From: Paenibacillus sp. KS-LC4
GTDB taxonomy: Bacteria; Bacillota; Bacilli; Paenibacillales; Paenibacillaceae
DNA length: 64,000 bases
Direction of reading: 5' to 3'
NCBI RefSeq assembly: GCF_036894955.1
Contig: NZ_CP145905.1
Span: 5,374,001 to 5,438,000 of the forward strand
Notes under the pieces: model-generated
What the model saw: the letters and a program-made list of their open reading frames with translations, nothing else
The model's database searches: none
Told to the model about the DNA's origin: nothing
Made by a program: the position numbers and the translations under genes
Part shown: one piece after another, positions 54,193 to 62,562 of the stretch
Numbering within the stretch: the first letter of the stretch is position 1
Layout of the letters: every line of letters starts with the position of its first letter

Positions 54193-55551
54193 CTAAAATA
54201 AGATATGAACAGCTCCACCGTAGGAAGAGGCTAGATCACTCATTACGTATTCCAGATGCGAATATACTCCGTCACTACCGGAGTACCCTTTATTTACTCC
54301 TTTAAGAGTAGTACCTCCATAAACAGTTCCGCCACTATCGCCACCAACCGAAGTATAACTTGCTTTTCTTAATTTTGTAAATGTAGTGCCTGAAAAAGTA
54401 GCAGAATAATTTTTACTATTTAGGGTACCGCATGAAACCGAATTTGTATCTGAAGATGCACCTGACATACAAATAGCCTCACCCACTACATCTTCGGAAG
54501 CATTTTGTGTCCTGTCATATTTATCATTCGTAGAAGCTGTTTTATATATACCTCCACCTGTATAATCTACTGAAGATGGGCCACCACCTACCATTCCAGC
54601 ATCGGTATTTCCACTATTTTTATAATAAACCATCGATCCAATTGAATTTGTCCCTTGTTGATAATTAGTTCCATAGCAATGGCCAGCTGTAACTGCAAAC
54701 TTTGCACCATTAGGGGGCTTAACCATAAAACCTACCGAACATTTATAAGATGATGAATTGCTTGTATAGGTTATTTTTAATCCACCTTTCATTGTAGAAG
54801 AAGTAGTTGCACGATTACTATTTCCACTTTCCTCAGCTTCTTGTATGTTAAGCATATTTCCAAATAAGTTTTCCAACACCTTTTTTTTCTCTTCAGTTAC
54901 CATAACTACTCCAACATTAACTCTTTGGTTAATAACATCCGTATATACTTGATTAACCATAATGTTTTGTCTTTTTAGATACTCTAGATTTTCATTAATT
55001 TTAGTAACTGTTTCGTCTAGATCACTTTCACTATATGAGATAGTTTCAATTCGATATTTATACTCTCCAGTAAATAAAGGATCTATTAACGTTTCAAGAT
55101 TTTCTAACTTGAACAATCCTTTGTTCTTTACTCCAATATGATAAGTCCCATTATTACTCTGATCAATATATAGCGTATATTCACTTCCAAGTTTTTCGTC
55201 CAGAATTGTTGTGAGAGCCGAATTCACTTTCTCTTGATATTCAATCCTTAGATTTAACTTTGCTTCTTCAGTTGGTGACAAGTGTACACCATACTTTCCA
55301 ACTTCATTATTCTTAATTGTATTTTGAACGGTTACAAGACTACTGTCTAAACCAAATTCCTTTCTGAATTTTAACTCATTTGATTCAGCTTTACTTAAAA
55401 TATTCACACTCTCTTCTGCCTTTACTACACTAGACCCCAAAATTGTACCGTAGCCACTTGGTATTAAACTAACCATCATAACTAAAACAACTAACAAGTA
55501 AAACATCTTCTTCCTCAAACTTAACAACCCCAAATTTTTATAATAATACAA
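54193..55551 (-). CDS. Secreted S1 (streptogrisin-like) serine protease
   Basis: Up to 452 residues. N-terminal signal peptide (FYLLVVLVMMVSLIPSGYG), then a pro-region of about 210 residues resembling the alpha-lytic protease pro-domain in length and in a YHIGVKNK-type segment. The protease domain has the triad: His in FAVTAGHCYG, Asp in GNTDAGMV and Ser in SVGGDSGGTVYGG. Cys residues flank the His (SYKCSVGF...GHC) and lie in CMSGASSDTNSVSCG, as in streptogrisins. The start is uncertain: TTG 55549 opens the frame, while ATG 55504 has GAGG upstream. AT-rich and near IS30 remnants, so probably acquired. Confidence 0.9.
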   Translation of the reverse strand: MYYYKNLGLLSLRKKMFYLLVVLVMMVSLIPSGYGTILGSSVVKAEESVNILSKAESNELKFRKEFGLDSSLVTVQNTIKNNEVGKYGVHLSPTEEAKLNLRIEYQEKVNSALTTILDEKLGSEYTLYIDQSNNGTYHIGVKNKGLFKLENLETLIDPLFTGEYKYRIETISYSESDLDETVTKINENLEYLKRQNIMVNQVYTDVINQRVNVGVVMVTEEKKKVLENLFGNMLNIQEAEESGNSNRATTSSTMKGGLKITYTSNSSSYKCSVGFMVKPPNGAKFAVTAGHCYGTNYQQGTNSIGSMVYYKNSGNTDAGMVGGGPSSVDYTGGGIYKTASTNDKYDRTQNASEDVVGEAICMSGASSDTNSVSCGTLNSKNYSATFSGTTFTKLRKASYTSVGGDSGGTVYGGTTLKGVNKGYSGSDGVYSHLEYVMSDLASSYGGAVHILF

Positions 55552-55756
55552 ACAACACCTTAATAATACATTATGAAAGCGATATGTAGAATAGTTAATA
55601 TTCCTTATTTGTAAAAAATTTGTTTTTTTGCTTATGTACCCTCCATCACTAGCTTTGCATTAATGTTCTCAGAAGACAGATTGTAATATGAAGTGCGGCA
55701 CCTAAAAATGACCTATGACTGATTCATGTGTAGAATGAAAATACCACACATCCTAC

Positions 55757-56400
55757 ATGGGAGAATCAGCTATGAGCTGCCAACAGCTTACCTCAAGCGA
55801 GCGAAGCCCGCTAGAAGTACTCGATCAATCGGGATGCTTCGCTAGAGGCACTGCGCATAAGCTCGAGCGTCGTCATTCCAGCATATCCCGTGAGCTCAAA
55901 CATCAGGGAATAGAAGAATCTTACTATGCGAATCGAGCGCAGGAATCATACACAACCAAGCGAGCAAGTCGTAAACCATCGGGTAAATGGAATACCGAAA
56001 GGCAGCGGCACATCTCGATGAAGCTCGCAGCGCAGAAACCTGGTCTCCTCAACAGTTTGAAGGCAGGATGAAACGGACAAGCCCTAGCTTCGTGTAAGTC
56101 ATAAAACGATCTACCGATGGCTATACCAAGGATGGCAAGTTAAAGCTTTTCTAAGGAATAAGGGGGAAACATCGTCAATCCCTAGAGAAATGCGGACGCT
56201 TTACGATCGGGTTATCCATCCCAGCGCTCCAAAGAAATACGTCAGTGAGAAGCCTTCGGACATTCGGAAATGGATACGGTTGTTTCTAGTCGCGGAAAAA
56301 GAAAAGCTTGCGTTATGGTTGAAGTGTCGCATCTGACTAGACAATCCGCCCATAAAAAACATCTAACAATGCTCCTCAATAGTTTAAATGAAACAATGTG
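55757..56400 (+). pseudogene. Degraded IS30-family transposase
   Basis: The first part encodes LTSSER, then HKLERRHSSISRELKHQ, the IS30 N-terminal helix-turn-helix region. Continuation needs frame changes: near 56010 into ETWSPQQFEGRMKR, near 56100 into STDGYT or TIYRWLYQGW-type sequence, and near 56240 into FGHSEMDTVVSSRGKRKACVMVEVSHLTRQ, which is the start of the DDE catalytic core. The rest of the core is missing. At least three frameshifts make it inactive. GTGCGGCACC near 55690 may be part of its left end. Confidence 0.8.
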
Positions 56401-56435
56401 AGAAATTCGATAGATGACTTAACATTTTAAGGCTA

Positions 56436-57902
56436 CTACAATTTCCGCGCTGGCTGCACCTTAAGCAGCTTGCCTTTAACCGTCGTAGTTTTCATCGCTT
56501 GCAGCACGAGGTTGCCTTTGCCATTCAAAATCTCGACATAGGTCTTGTTGTCCTCAATCGTAATTATGCCGATATCGACAGCTGTCATACCCTCGATCTT
56601 CGCAATGGTACCGACGAAATCAACCGCTCTGAGCTTGTTTTTCTTGCCGCCGTTGAAATGCAGCTTGAGGATGTCCGCACTCAGCTGTGACTTTTTGTCT
56701 TGCTTCAATTCGGGACTTGCTTTCAGCTTCAGCTCAAAGCTTTCCCGGCGGCTGTCCACGATATTTTCGGGCGGAGCCTCTACCTGCCGTATTTTAAACC
56801 CGATGTACGCCTCAACATTCGCGAGAAAAGAATCCTCATTCGGCGTCACGAACGAGATCGCCTTGCCCTTGTTGCCAGCTCGTCCAGTTCTCCCCGCGCG
56901 GTGGACATAGCTTTCCTTCTCCATCGGAAAATCATAGTTGATCACATGGGTAATCCGATCAATATCAATGCCTCGCGCCGCTACATCAGTCGCTACCAAA
57001 TAACGGAACTCACCTCTGCGGAACTCACCCATGACCCGATTGCGGTCATCCTGCTCCATGCCGCCATGAATTTTGCCAATCGGATAACCGAGCTGGGTCA
57101 GCTCACGCTGCACCTCATCGACATTCACCTGAGTCCGGCAATAAATAATGCAGCTATCCGGGCTTTCCATCACGGTCACATCCTGCAGCAATTGCAGCTT
57201 GCGATTATCCCGTACCGTATACAGAGAATGCTCGATTTCAGCCTTCGTACTGCCCTCTCCTTTCATTTCAATATCAACAGGATCATTCATGTAACGATGG
57301 CACAGCCGCTCTACATCCTTCGGCAGCGTAGCGGAGAACAGCAGCGTCACCCGCTCCTTGGGCAGCTCCTGAATAATCATTTCCAGCTGCTCGATGAAGC
57401 CCATGCTCAGCATTTCGTCCGCCTCGTCAATGACGAGGAAGCGCAGCTTGTCCAGGTCAATCGTATCTTTTTCAATATGATCCATAATGCGGCCCGGCGT
57501 ACCGACGACCACATGATTTTTTTGCGTTAGCTGCATGCGCTGCGGGGCAAAGGGCTGCTTGCCATAAATAGCCGTCGCTTTAATTCTCTTGTAGCGGCCT
57601 ATGTTCGTAATATCCTCGGTTACTTGATCAGCAAGCTCGCGGGTCGGTGTCAATATGAGCGCCTGCGGCCGATTTTCGTCCCACTCGACCATTTCACAGA
57701 TTGGAATGCCGTAGGCTGCCGTCTTGCCGCTGCCCGTATGCGACTTGACCGTATGCGACTTGACCGTAAGATCGCGCTTGCTCAGCGCAATTGGAATTAC
57801 CTCGCGTTGTACAAGAGTCGGCTGCTTGTAGCCTAAGCTATCCAGCGCCCGGGTAATGTCTTCACTTAATAAATAATCCTTAAAGCTTGCTTCACTCATC
57901 AT
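56436..57902 (-). CDS. dbpA: DEAD-box RNA helicase DbpA-like, with duplicated segment at motif I
   Basis: A 488-residue ATP-dependent RNA helicase. Q-motif region GYKQPTLVQREVIP; Walker A TGSGKT at 56-61; PTRELA; TPGR; DEAD as VIDEADEM; SAT; then domain 2 with IIYCRT, ARGIDID and HRAGRTGR. The C-terminal domain of about 75 residues (LRAVDFVGTIAKIEGMTAVDIGIITIEDNKTYVEILNGKG) is the DbpA/YxiN RNA-binding domain that targets 23S rRNA hairpin 92. Residues 46-55 read TVKSHTVKSH: a 15-bp tandem duplication just before Walker A, absent in relatives as I remember them (TVKSQTGSGKT). AAAGGAG precedes the paired ATGs. Likely cold/ribosome assembly role. Confidence 0.92.
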   Translation of the reverse strand: MMSEASFKDYLLSEDITRALDSLGYKQPTLVQREVIPIALSKRDLTVKSHTVKSHTGSGKTAAYGIPICEMVEWDENRPQALILTPTRELADQVTEDITNIGRYKRIKATAIYGKQPFAPQRMQLTQKNHVVVGTPGRIMDHIEKDTIDLDKLRFLVIDEADEMLSMGFIEQLEMIIQELPKERVTLLFSATLPKDVERLCHRYMNDPVDIEMKGEGSTKAEIEHSLYTVRDNRKLQLLQDVTVMESPDSCIIYCRTQVNVDEVQRELTQLGYPIGKIHGGMEQDDRNRVMGEFRRGEFRYLVATDVAARGIDIDRITHVINYDFPMEKESYVHRAGRTGRAGNKGKAISFVTPNEDSFLANVEAYIGFKIRQVEAPPENIVDSRRESFELKLKASPELKQDKKSQLSADILKLHFNGGKKNKLRAVDFVGTIAKIEGMTAVDIGIITIEDNKTYVEILNGKGNLVLQAMKTTTVKGKLLKVQPARKL

Positions 57903-57935
57903 AGAGCTCCTTTGGTGACTGTTATTTAGGCAAGT

Positions 57936-57990
57936 GTAAACGGCTGAAGCCGTCCTGTAGCGGCAAAGCTTCCGTTTCTAGTCAATGAAA
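57936..57990. repeat. Dispersed palindromic element, copy D (best preserved)
   Basis: AAACGG (57938-57943), GAAGCCGTCC, GCGGCAAAGCTTCCGTTT (to 57977), then a T/A-rich ATGAAAT tail. Outer arms AAACGG/CCGTTT and inner GGCTGAAGCC form nested hairpins. The DinB stop codon (57978-57980) abuts it. Further copies are at 11138, 37890 and, partly, 5966. Confidence 0.7.
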
Positions 57991-58496
57991 TATCGTTCCT
58001 TCAAAACGTTCAAATGGTGCAGCTCGTGACCAGCGATAATGTAGGCGAGAGCCAGTGCCGTTACCTCAGAATTGCTTGCGTTGCCGCGCCGTGCCAGCTC
58101 CTCATCGGAAAGCTTGCTAAGCAGCTTAAGCGTCGATTGCCTGATTACCCGATATTCCTCGGTCAGCTCCTGAATCGTATACTCGCTAAACCTCGCGCCC
58201 GCCACAAACACCTCCTGCTCAAAGCCAGGCAGCGGCGTCGTATCGCCCCGCGACACCCGCAGCAGGCGATAGCTCATGACGCGCTCGGTATCATTAATAT
58301 GGCCAATGACTTCCTTTATGCTCCATTTGCCCTCTGCGTATTTAAAGTCGCCGCGCTCCTCTGGGATGCTCGCGAGCAGCTCGCTTGTCGTATCGTAAGC
58401 CGCAAGCAGCACATCCTTAATGCTGCCTTCCGGCACCTTTTCAATGTACGTTTGATAAAAAGGGTTATAGTCATGAATAGAAGGTCGATTGCTCAT
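57978..58496 (-). CDS. DinB-family protein (DinB_2 type)
   Basis: A 172-residue four-helix-bundle protein. Putative metal histidines sit in KEVIGHINDTERVMSYRLLR (near residue 66) and AYIIAGHELHHLNVLKERY (near 155-159). The phrase DFKYAEGKWSIKEVIGH is the usual start of the domain core. Related Bacillus proteins (YfiT/BstA) bind Ni or Zn and may be thiol S-transferases. Not close in sequence to the other DinB gene at 41977. Its leader extends into a structured region at 58560-58695. Confidence 0.88.
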   Translation of the reverse strand: MSNRPSIHDYNPFYQTYIEKVPEGSIKDVLLAAYDTTSELLASIPEERGDFKYAEGKWSIKEVIGHINDTERVMSYRLLRVSRGDTTPLPGFEQEVFVAGARFSEYTIQELTEEYRVIRQSTLKLLSKLSDEELARRGNASNSEVTALALAYIIAGHELHHLNVLKERYFID

Positions 58497-58559
58497 ATTC
58501 GTTACCTGCCTCTCTTTATTTTCAAAGCTTTAGTTTCAGAGATTGTAGCATTCCAGCCC

Positions 58560-58695
58560 CTGTTTGAAAAGAGCGCTGCCGCTTCCTCCCCGCTGCAACC
58601 GCAAAGCGGGCTGCTCCCCAAGGCGGAATCCTCCGCCCTAGTGAACAGCCCTCATCTAACAGGTGGACTTTAGCCCCGCCTGTTAGCTTTTTTCG
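58560..58695 (+). ncRNA. Candidate structured RNA ending in a terminator
   Basis: On the plus strand three hairpins follow each other: CCCGCT...AGCGGG (about 58590-58613), GGCGGA/TCCGCC (58622-58637), and CTAACAGG/CCTGTTAG (58656-58663 with 58679-58686) followed by six T. No plus-strand gene precedes the terminator. Either a small RNA antisense to the DinB leader, or a relic. No promoter identified. Confidence 0.35.
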
Positions 58696-58715
58696 CTACT
58701 CTAAGGAGCTGCGAG

Positions 58716-58788
58716 GAATTTAGTACCCGCTTTTGTTGACAAAATCTCCACGGTTTTGGGAGTTTTGTCAATAAATTAGCGGTACTTT
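58716..58788. repeat. Long imperfect inverted repeat
   Basis: TTGACAAAATCTCC and GGGAGTTTTGTCAA (58736-58749, 58758-58771) are nested in GTACCCGC/GCGGTAC arms. It lies between the DinB leader and the OppA stop codon, and could be the operon terminator although the T-tract is poor. Confidence 0.55.
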
Positions 58789-58820
58789 ATTTCGTCGCAG
58801 TCTCCAAGCTCTATTATACG

Positions 58821-60665
58821 CTATTTCGTTGCCACAACCGGTTTATCCTGCGAAACCGCCAGCTGATACAAATAGATGCCTGTGCCGTCGCCAATCGCAT
58901 AGTTCATAATCCGCTTGTTGACAGGGGAAAGCTCAGAGCGGTACAGCGTCGGGAATACCGGCACCTGATCCACCATGTATTGCTGCCATTCCTTATAAAT
59001 GCCTTGGCGTACCGCTACATCAAAGGCTTTCTCCGAGACACCCTCGGCAAGCAGCCTGCTGTTCTCCTCCGTCTCAAAACGCGGGAAGTTATAAAGCGCA
59101 TCCTTGCCATATAGACCAGCCGGATCGACATCAATACCAACCGACCATGCTGCTTGATAAACATCAACCGAAGGATCATCATCACCATTAGAGCCAACAC
59201 GATCGTAGAAGGAGTTGAACTCGACCATCTCAAGGTTGACCTTCAGACCGATTGCCGCCCATGATTGCACATAATAACGGGCAAGCGGCTCCGCAATGTC
59301 TCCGCCCGTCATCGAAATAAAGTTAATGACCAGCTCGCTGCCATCCGGATTGGTGCGGAATTCGCCGTTCAATTTGTAGCCTGCGTCATCCAGCAGCTTT
59401 TTCGCCGCTTCCGGATCATAGGTTACACCTTTGTTCGTAGAATCATGGAATTCTGGGTGGGACGGTGGAATTAGCGTTGTCGCATTCCAGCGCAGACCGT
59501 GATAGAACTTTTTGCCGACAGCATCGTTGTCCACTGCCTGCCACATCGCCTTACGCAAATTCACATCGCCCATTTTCGCTTTATCATTCGGCTTAACAAC
59601 CTTTGCTTCTTTATCCCACGTACCAAGCTTAAAGCCGATATACGTATACGCGCGGTCAATCATGCCGAGAAACTCGACGTTCGACATGTTCGCATTGTCC
59701 GGATATTGGTCAACCGGGAAGGAATCGACGAGATCAACACCGCCGCTCTCAAGCTGCTGTACAACCGTCGTTGGGTTGATGACCTTCAGCACAACCTCAT
59801 CCAACACGGGCTCTCCGCGCCAATAATCCGCATTTTTCTCGTACACAACGGACTCGCCTGGTACAATTGATTTCACTTTAAAAGGACCGAAGCCGATCGG
59901 CTTCTCGCGCACTTCCTTGGAGGCGGACATTTTCGCTACGTCCATATCGCCAAAAATATGCTTTGCCAGTGGATATATCCAAACGCCGCCCGTCAGCAGG
60001 GACGGTGTAGACTGAATATACGTAATTTGCAGCTTCTTGTCTCCAAGCACCTTAATGCCGGAAATCGTTTTGGCCTTGCCGTCATGGTAGTCCTGCATGC
60101 CTTCGATATTCGTAAAATTGGAATCGTAGCGCGGGCCGTCATAAGCTTTGTTGCCAATAACCTCATGCGCGAACAGCCAATCCTCAGCCTTTACCGGCTT
60201 GCCGTCCTGCCAGTTCACATTGTCGCGAATCGTAAAGGTAAATGTTCGGCCATCCTCAGCAACCTCATAGGTCGCTGCGCCATCATTCGTATAGACGTAG
60301 TTCGCATCCCAAGTCAATAGTCCCTCGTCAAACCACTGGAGCACCATCGCATCCGGGTTGCCCGAATAGAAATTGTAGTTCAGCGTACCTTCAAATGGTG
60401 TATCGGACACCAAGCCGTAGGTGACAGAGCCACCCTTCAGCGCTGTACCTTCATTAATTTTCACCTTGTTAAAATCCTCAATAGAATAAAGACCATCCTC
60501 TTCAGCCGGTGCTGCACTTGCGCTGGCCGCAGGCTCCGCGCTCGCCCCGGGACTTGCACTCTCTGACACCCCGCTTCCGCCATTTGATGTACATGCCCCC
60601 AGCATGAGCGCGAGCACAAGCATCAGCGCAACGAATACATACCTTGCCCCCATAACCTTTCTCAT
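58821..60665 (-). CDS. oppA: Oligopeptide ABC transporter binding lipoprotein
   Basis: A 614-residue SBP_bac_5 family protein. Signal peptide with lipobox LGAC (Cys about 25), followed by a Ser/Ala/Gly/Pro tether. Family segments are visible: TFTIRDNVNWQDGKPVKAEDWLFAHEVI, the class signature, and IGFGPFKVKSIVPGESVVYEKNADYWRGEP. It is last in the D-F-B-C-A operon, 20 nt after OppC. In Firmicutes such proteins capture peptides for nutrition or signalling, so it could re-import processed peptides; the exact ligand cannot be read from sequence. Confidence 0.92.
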   Translation of the reverse strand: MRKVMGARYVFVALMLVLALMLGACTSNGGSGVSESASPGASAEPAASASAAPAEEDGLYSIEDFNKVKINEGTALKGGSVTYGLVSDTPFEGTLNYNFYSGNPDAMVLQWFDEGLLTWDANYVYTNDGAATYEVAEDGRTFTFTIRDNVNWQDGKPVKAEDWLFAHEVIGNKAYDGPRYDSNFTNIEGMQDYHDGKAKTISGIKVLGDKKLQITYIQSTPSLLTGGVWIYPLAKHIFGDMDVAKMSASKEVREKPIGFGPFKVKSIVPGESVVYEKNADYWRGEPVLDEVVLKVINPTTVVQQLESGGVDLVDSFPVDQYPDNANMSNVEFLGMIDRAYTYIGFKLGTWDKEAKVVKPNDKAKMGDVNLRKAMWQAVDNDAVGKKFYHGLRWNATTLIPPSHPEFHDSTNKGVTYDPEAAKKLLDDAGYKLNGEFRTNPDGSELVINFISMTGGDIAEPLARYYVQSWAAIGLKVNLEMVEFNSFYDRVGSNGDDDPSVDVYQAAWSVGIDVDPAGLYGKDALYNFPRFETEENSRLLAEGVSEKAFDVAVRQGIYKEWQQYMVDQVPVFPTLYRSELSPVNKRIMNYAIGDGTGIYLYQLAVSQDKPVVATK

Positions 60666-60685
60666 TAAACCATCTCCTCCTTTTA

Positions 60686-61576
60686 TTAGCCTTTTCTTTG
60701 TCTTGCGTCCGTCGCGCGCTTCAGCGCTTGACCAACATTATTTATACTCAACATCAATACCAAAATCAGCACTGACGCGGGTAACCAGATCCACCATCTG
60801 CTCTCCAGGGTTTGCGGGTTTCTCGCATAGCTGACTAAGGTACCGAGGCTCGGCGTGCTTTCAGGAAAGCCAAAGCCAAGAAAGGAAAGGCCGGATTCAA
60901 GACCGATGTTCGCTGCCAGATTCAGTGTCATCGTCACAATAATAATGGAGCTGAGATTCGGCAGCAGCTGGGTAAACATGATTTTGAGGTGGGAGGAGCC
61001 GAGCGTTCTGGACGCCTGGATGTAATCCAGCTCGCGCTCCTGCAGCGCCTTCGACCGAATCAGCCGGGCAATGCCCATCCACAGAAATGCCGTCATAATG
61101 AGCGAGAACGAAATAATGCTGTATTTAGGCACAGCGGTTACGAACGCAATAACGATCATGAGCGTCGGCAAAATCATAAAGAAATCGACAAAGCGCATAA
61201 ACACATTATCTATGCTGCCGCCAAAATAACCTGACAGCAGTCCAATCAGAATGCCGACTATTCCGGTCATCAGCGTCACAATAATGCCGATGGACAAGGA
61301 GTTGCGCGTACCGATGATCAGCTGCCCAAATACGTCGCGGCCGCCATAGTCCGTCCCCAGCCAAAACTCGGCGGAAGGCGGCTTGTACAGCGAGAACAAA
61401 TCAACGGTCACGATCTGCTTCTGATCCAGCACAAGCGAAATGCCATAAACAAAGATAATGATGAGTCCTAGAAAAAGAAAGGAAGCAAATGCTACCTTAT
61501 CGCGAATAATTTCCCGCCAAATGATTTTCCAGCCGGAGGGGCTTCGGTCCGTCTCGGCGGTTGCAAGCTTGCTCAT
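60686..61576 (-). CDS. oppC: Oligopeptide ABC permease OppC
   Basis: A 296-residue permease with the OppC N-terminal domain (WKIIWREIIRDKVAFASFLFL) and six membrane segments. The periplasmic segment PPSAEFWLGTDYGGRDVFGQLIIGTRNSL is the family hallmark, and the EAA loop reads RTLGSSHLKIMFTQLLPNL. It follows OppB by 21 nt. Confidence 0.94.
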   Translation of the reverse strand: MSKLATAETDRSPSGWKIIWREIIRDKVAFASFLFLGLIIIFVYGISLVLDQKQIVTVDLFSLYKPPSAEFWLGTDYGGRDVFGQLIIGTRNSLSIGIIVTLMTGIVGILIGLLSGYFGGSIDNVFMRFVDFFMILPTLMIVIAFVTAVPKYSIISFSLIMTAFLWMGIARLIRSKALQERELDYIQASRTLGSSHLKIMFTQLLPNLSSIIIVTMTLNLAANIGLESGLSFLGFGFPESTPSLGTLVSYARNPQTLESRWWIWLPASVLILVLMLSINNVGQALKRATDARQRKG

Positions 61577-61597
61577 CGTTTAAGCCTCCCTGCGCGC

Positions 61598-62560
61598 TTA
61601 TTTAATCCGAATTCGGGGATCAACAAGGCTCAAAATGATATCCGATATCAAAGCTCCCAAAATAGATGCGACTCCATACAGCATGACCAGCGCCGTCACG
61701 ACGCTGAAATCCCGCAGGGAGATGGAGCTAAGGAAGAGCTGGCCCATGCCGGGATAGCTGAAGATGCTCTCGATAAAGACGGTGCCCCCGATCAAGCCCG
61801 TAATCTCATAGCCGAAAAAAGCGGCAATCGGCAGCAGCGAGTTGCGCAATATATGGCGATTGTAGACGCGGGACTCCGAAGCACCCTTGGCCCTTGCAGT
61901 CAAAATAAAATCCCGCTGCTTCGTATCAATAATTTCGCTGCGCAGCAGCTGTACCGTCGTGACGGTCGTAATCAGCGCCATCGACAAGGCGGGGAGCAGC
62001 AAATGATAGATTTTGCTGATTACATAGGCAGCCGTGCCAGGCTCCGTTCCCGGCTTGACGCTGCCGCCTGTAGGGAACCATTCGAAGTGGAAGCCGAACA
62101 GCCATAGCATGACCAAGCCAAAAATAAACAGCGGTGCAGCAAAGCCCAAATAGGTGTAGCCCGTAATCATGCGATCTGCCCAAGTATCGTTGTAGCGGCC
62201 ACTCGTAATGCCGAGCGGAATTGCGATTAAGTACGTCAATATCAGCGTAGCGACCGACAGCCAGATCGTATTAAAAATGCGCTGGCCAATGAGCTCGGAC
62301 ACGGGCATCTTGAAGCGGAACGATTGTCCAAAGTCGCCTTGCAGCGCATGGATCACCCAGTTCCAGTACTGCACATGCCAAGGATCGTTCAGGCCAAGCC
62401 GCTCGCGCTGCGCCTCCAGCGCCGCTGGATCAAGGCTCGGATCAACAAGGCCGGTGAGCGCATCGCCAGGCATCGCTTTAGCGAGCAAGAAGACGAGAAC
62501 GCTAAGCAAAAATAATTGCGGAATCATAATAAATATACGGCGAACAATCGTTTTCCACAT
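61598..62560 (-). CDS. oppB: Oligopeptide ABC permease OppB
   Basis: A 320-residue permease with six membrane segments. The family start is MWKTIVRRIFIMIPQLFLLS, with GDFGQSFRF in the periplasmic loop and the EAA-type loop RAKGASESRVYNRHILRNSL. The end reads SDIILSLVDPRIR, as in most OppB/DppB proteins. It starts 2 nt after OppF. Confidence 0.94.
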   Translation of the reverse strand: MWKTIVRRIFIMIPQLFLLSVLVFLLAKAMPGDALTGLVDPSLDPAALEAQRERLGLNDPWHVQYWNWVIHALQGDFGQSFRFKMPVSELIGQRIFNTIWLSVATLILTYLIAIPLGITSGRYNDTWADRMITGYTYLGFAAPLFIFGLVMLWLFGFHFEWFPTGGSVKPGTEPGTAAYVISKIYHLLLPALSMALITTVTTVQLLRSEIIDTKQRDFILTARAKGASESRVYNRHILRNSLLPIAAFFGYEITGLIGGTVFIESIFSYPGMGQLFLSSISLRDFSVVTALVMLYGVASILGALISDIILSLVDPRIRIK

Positions 62561-62562
62561 CG

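Noticed and set aside
58014..58673. 219-residue plus-strand frame over the DinB gene
   Set aside because: Antisense shadow of a well-supported DinB protein; no RBS and no similarity noticed.
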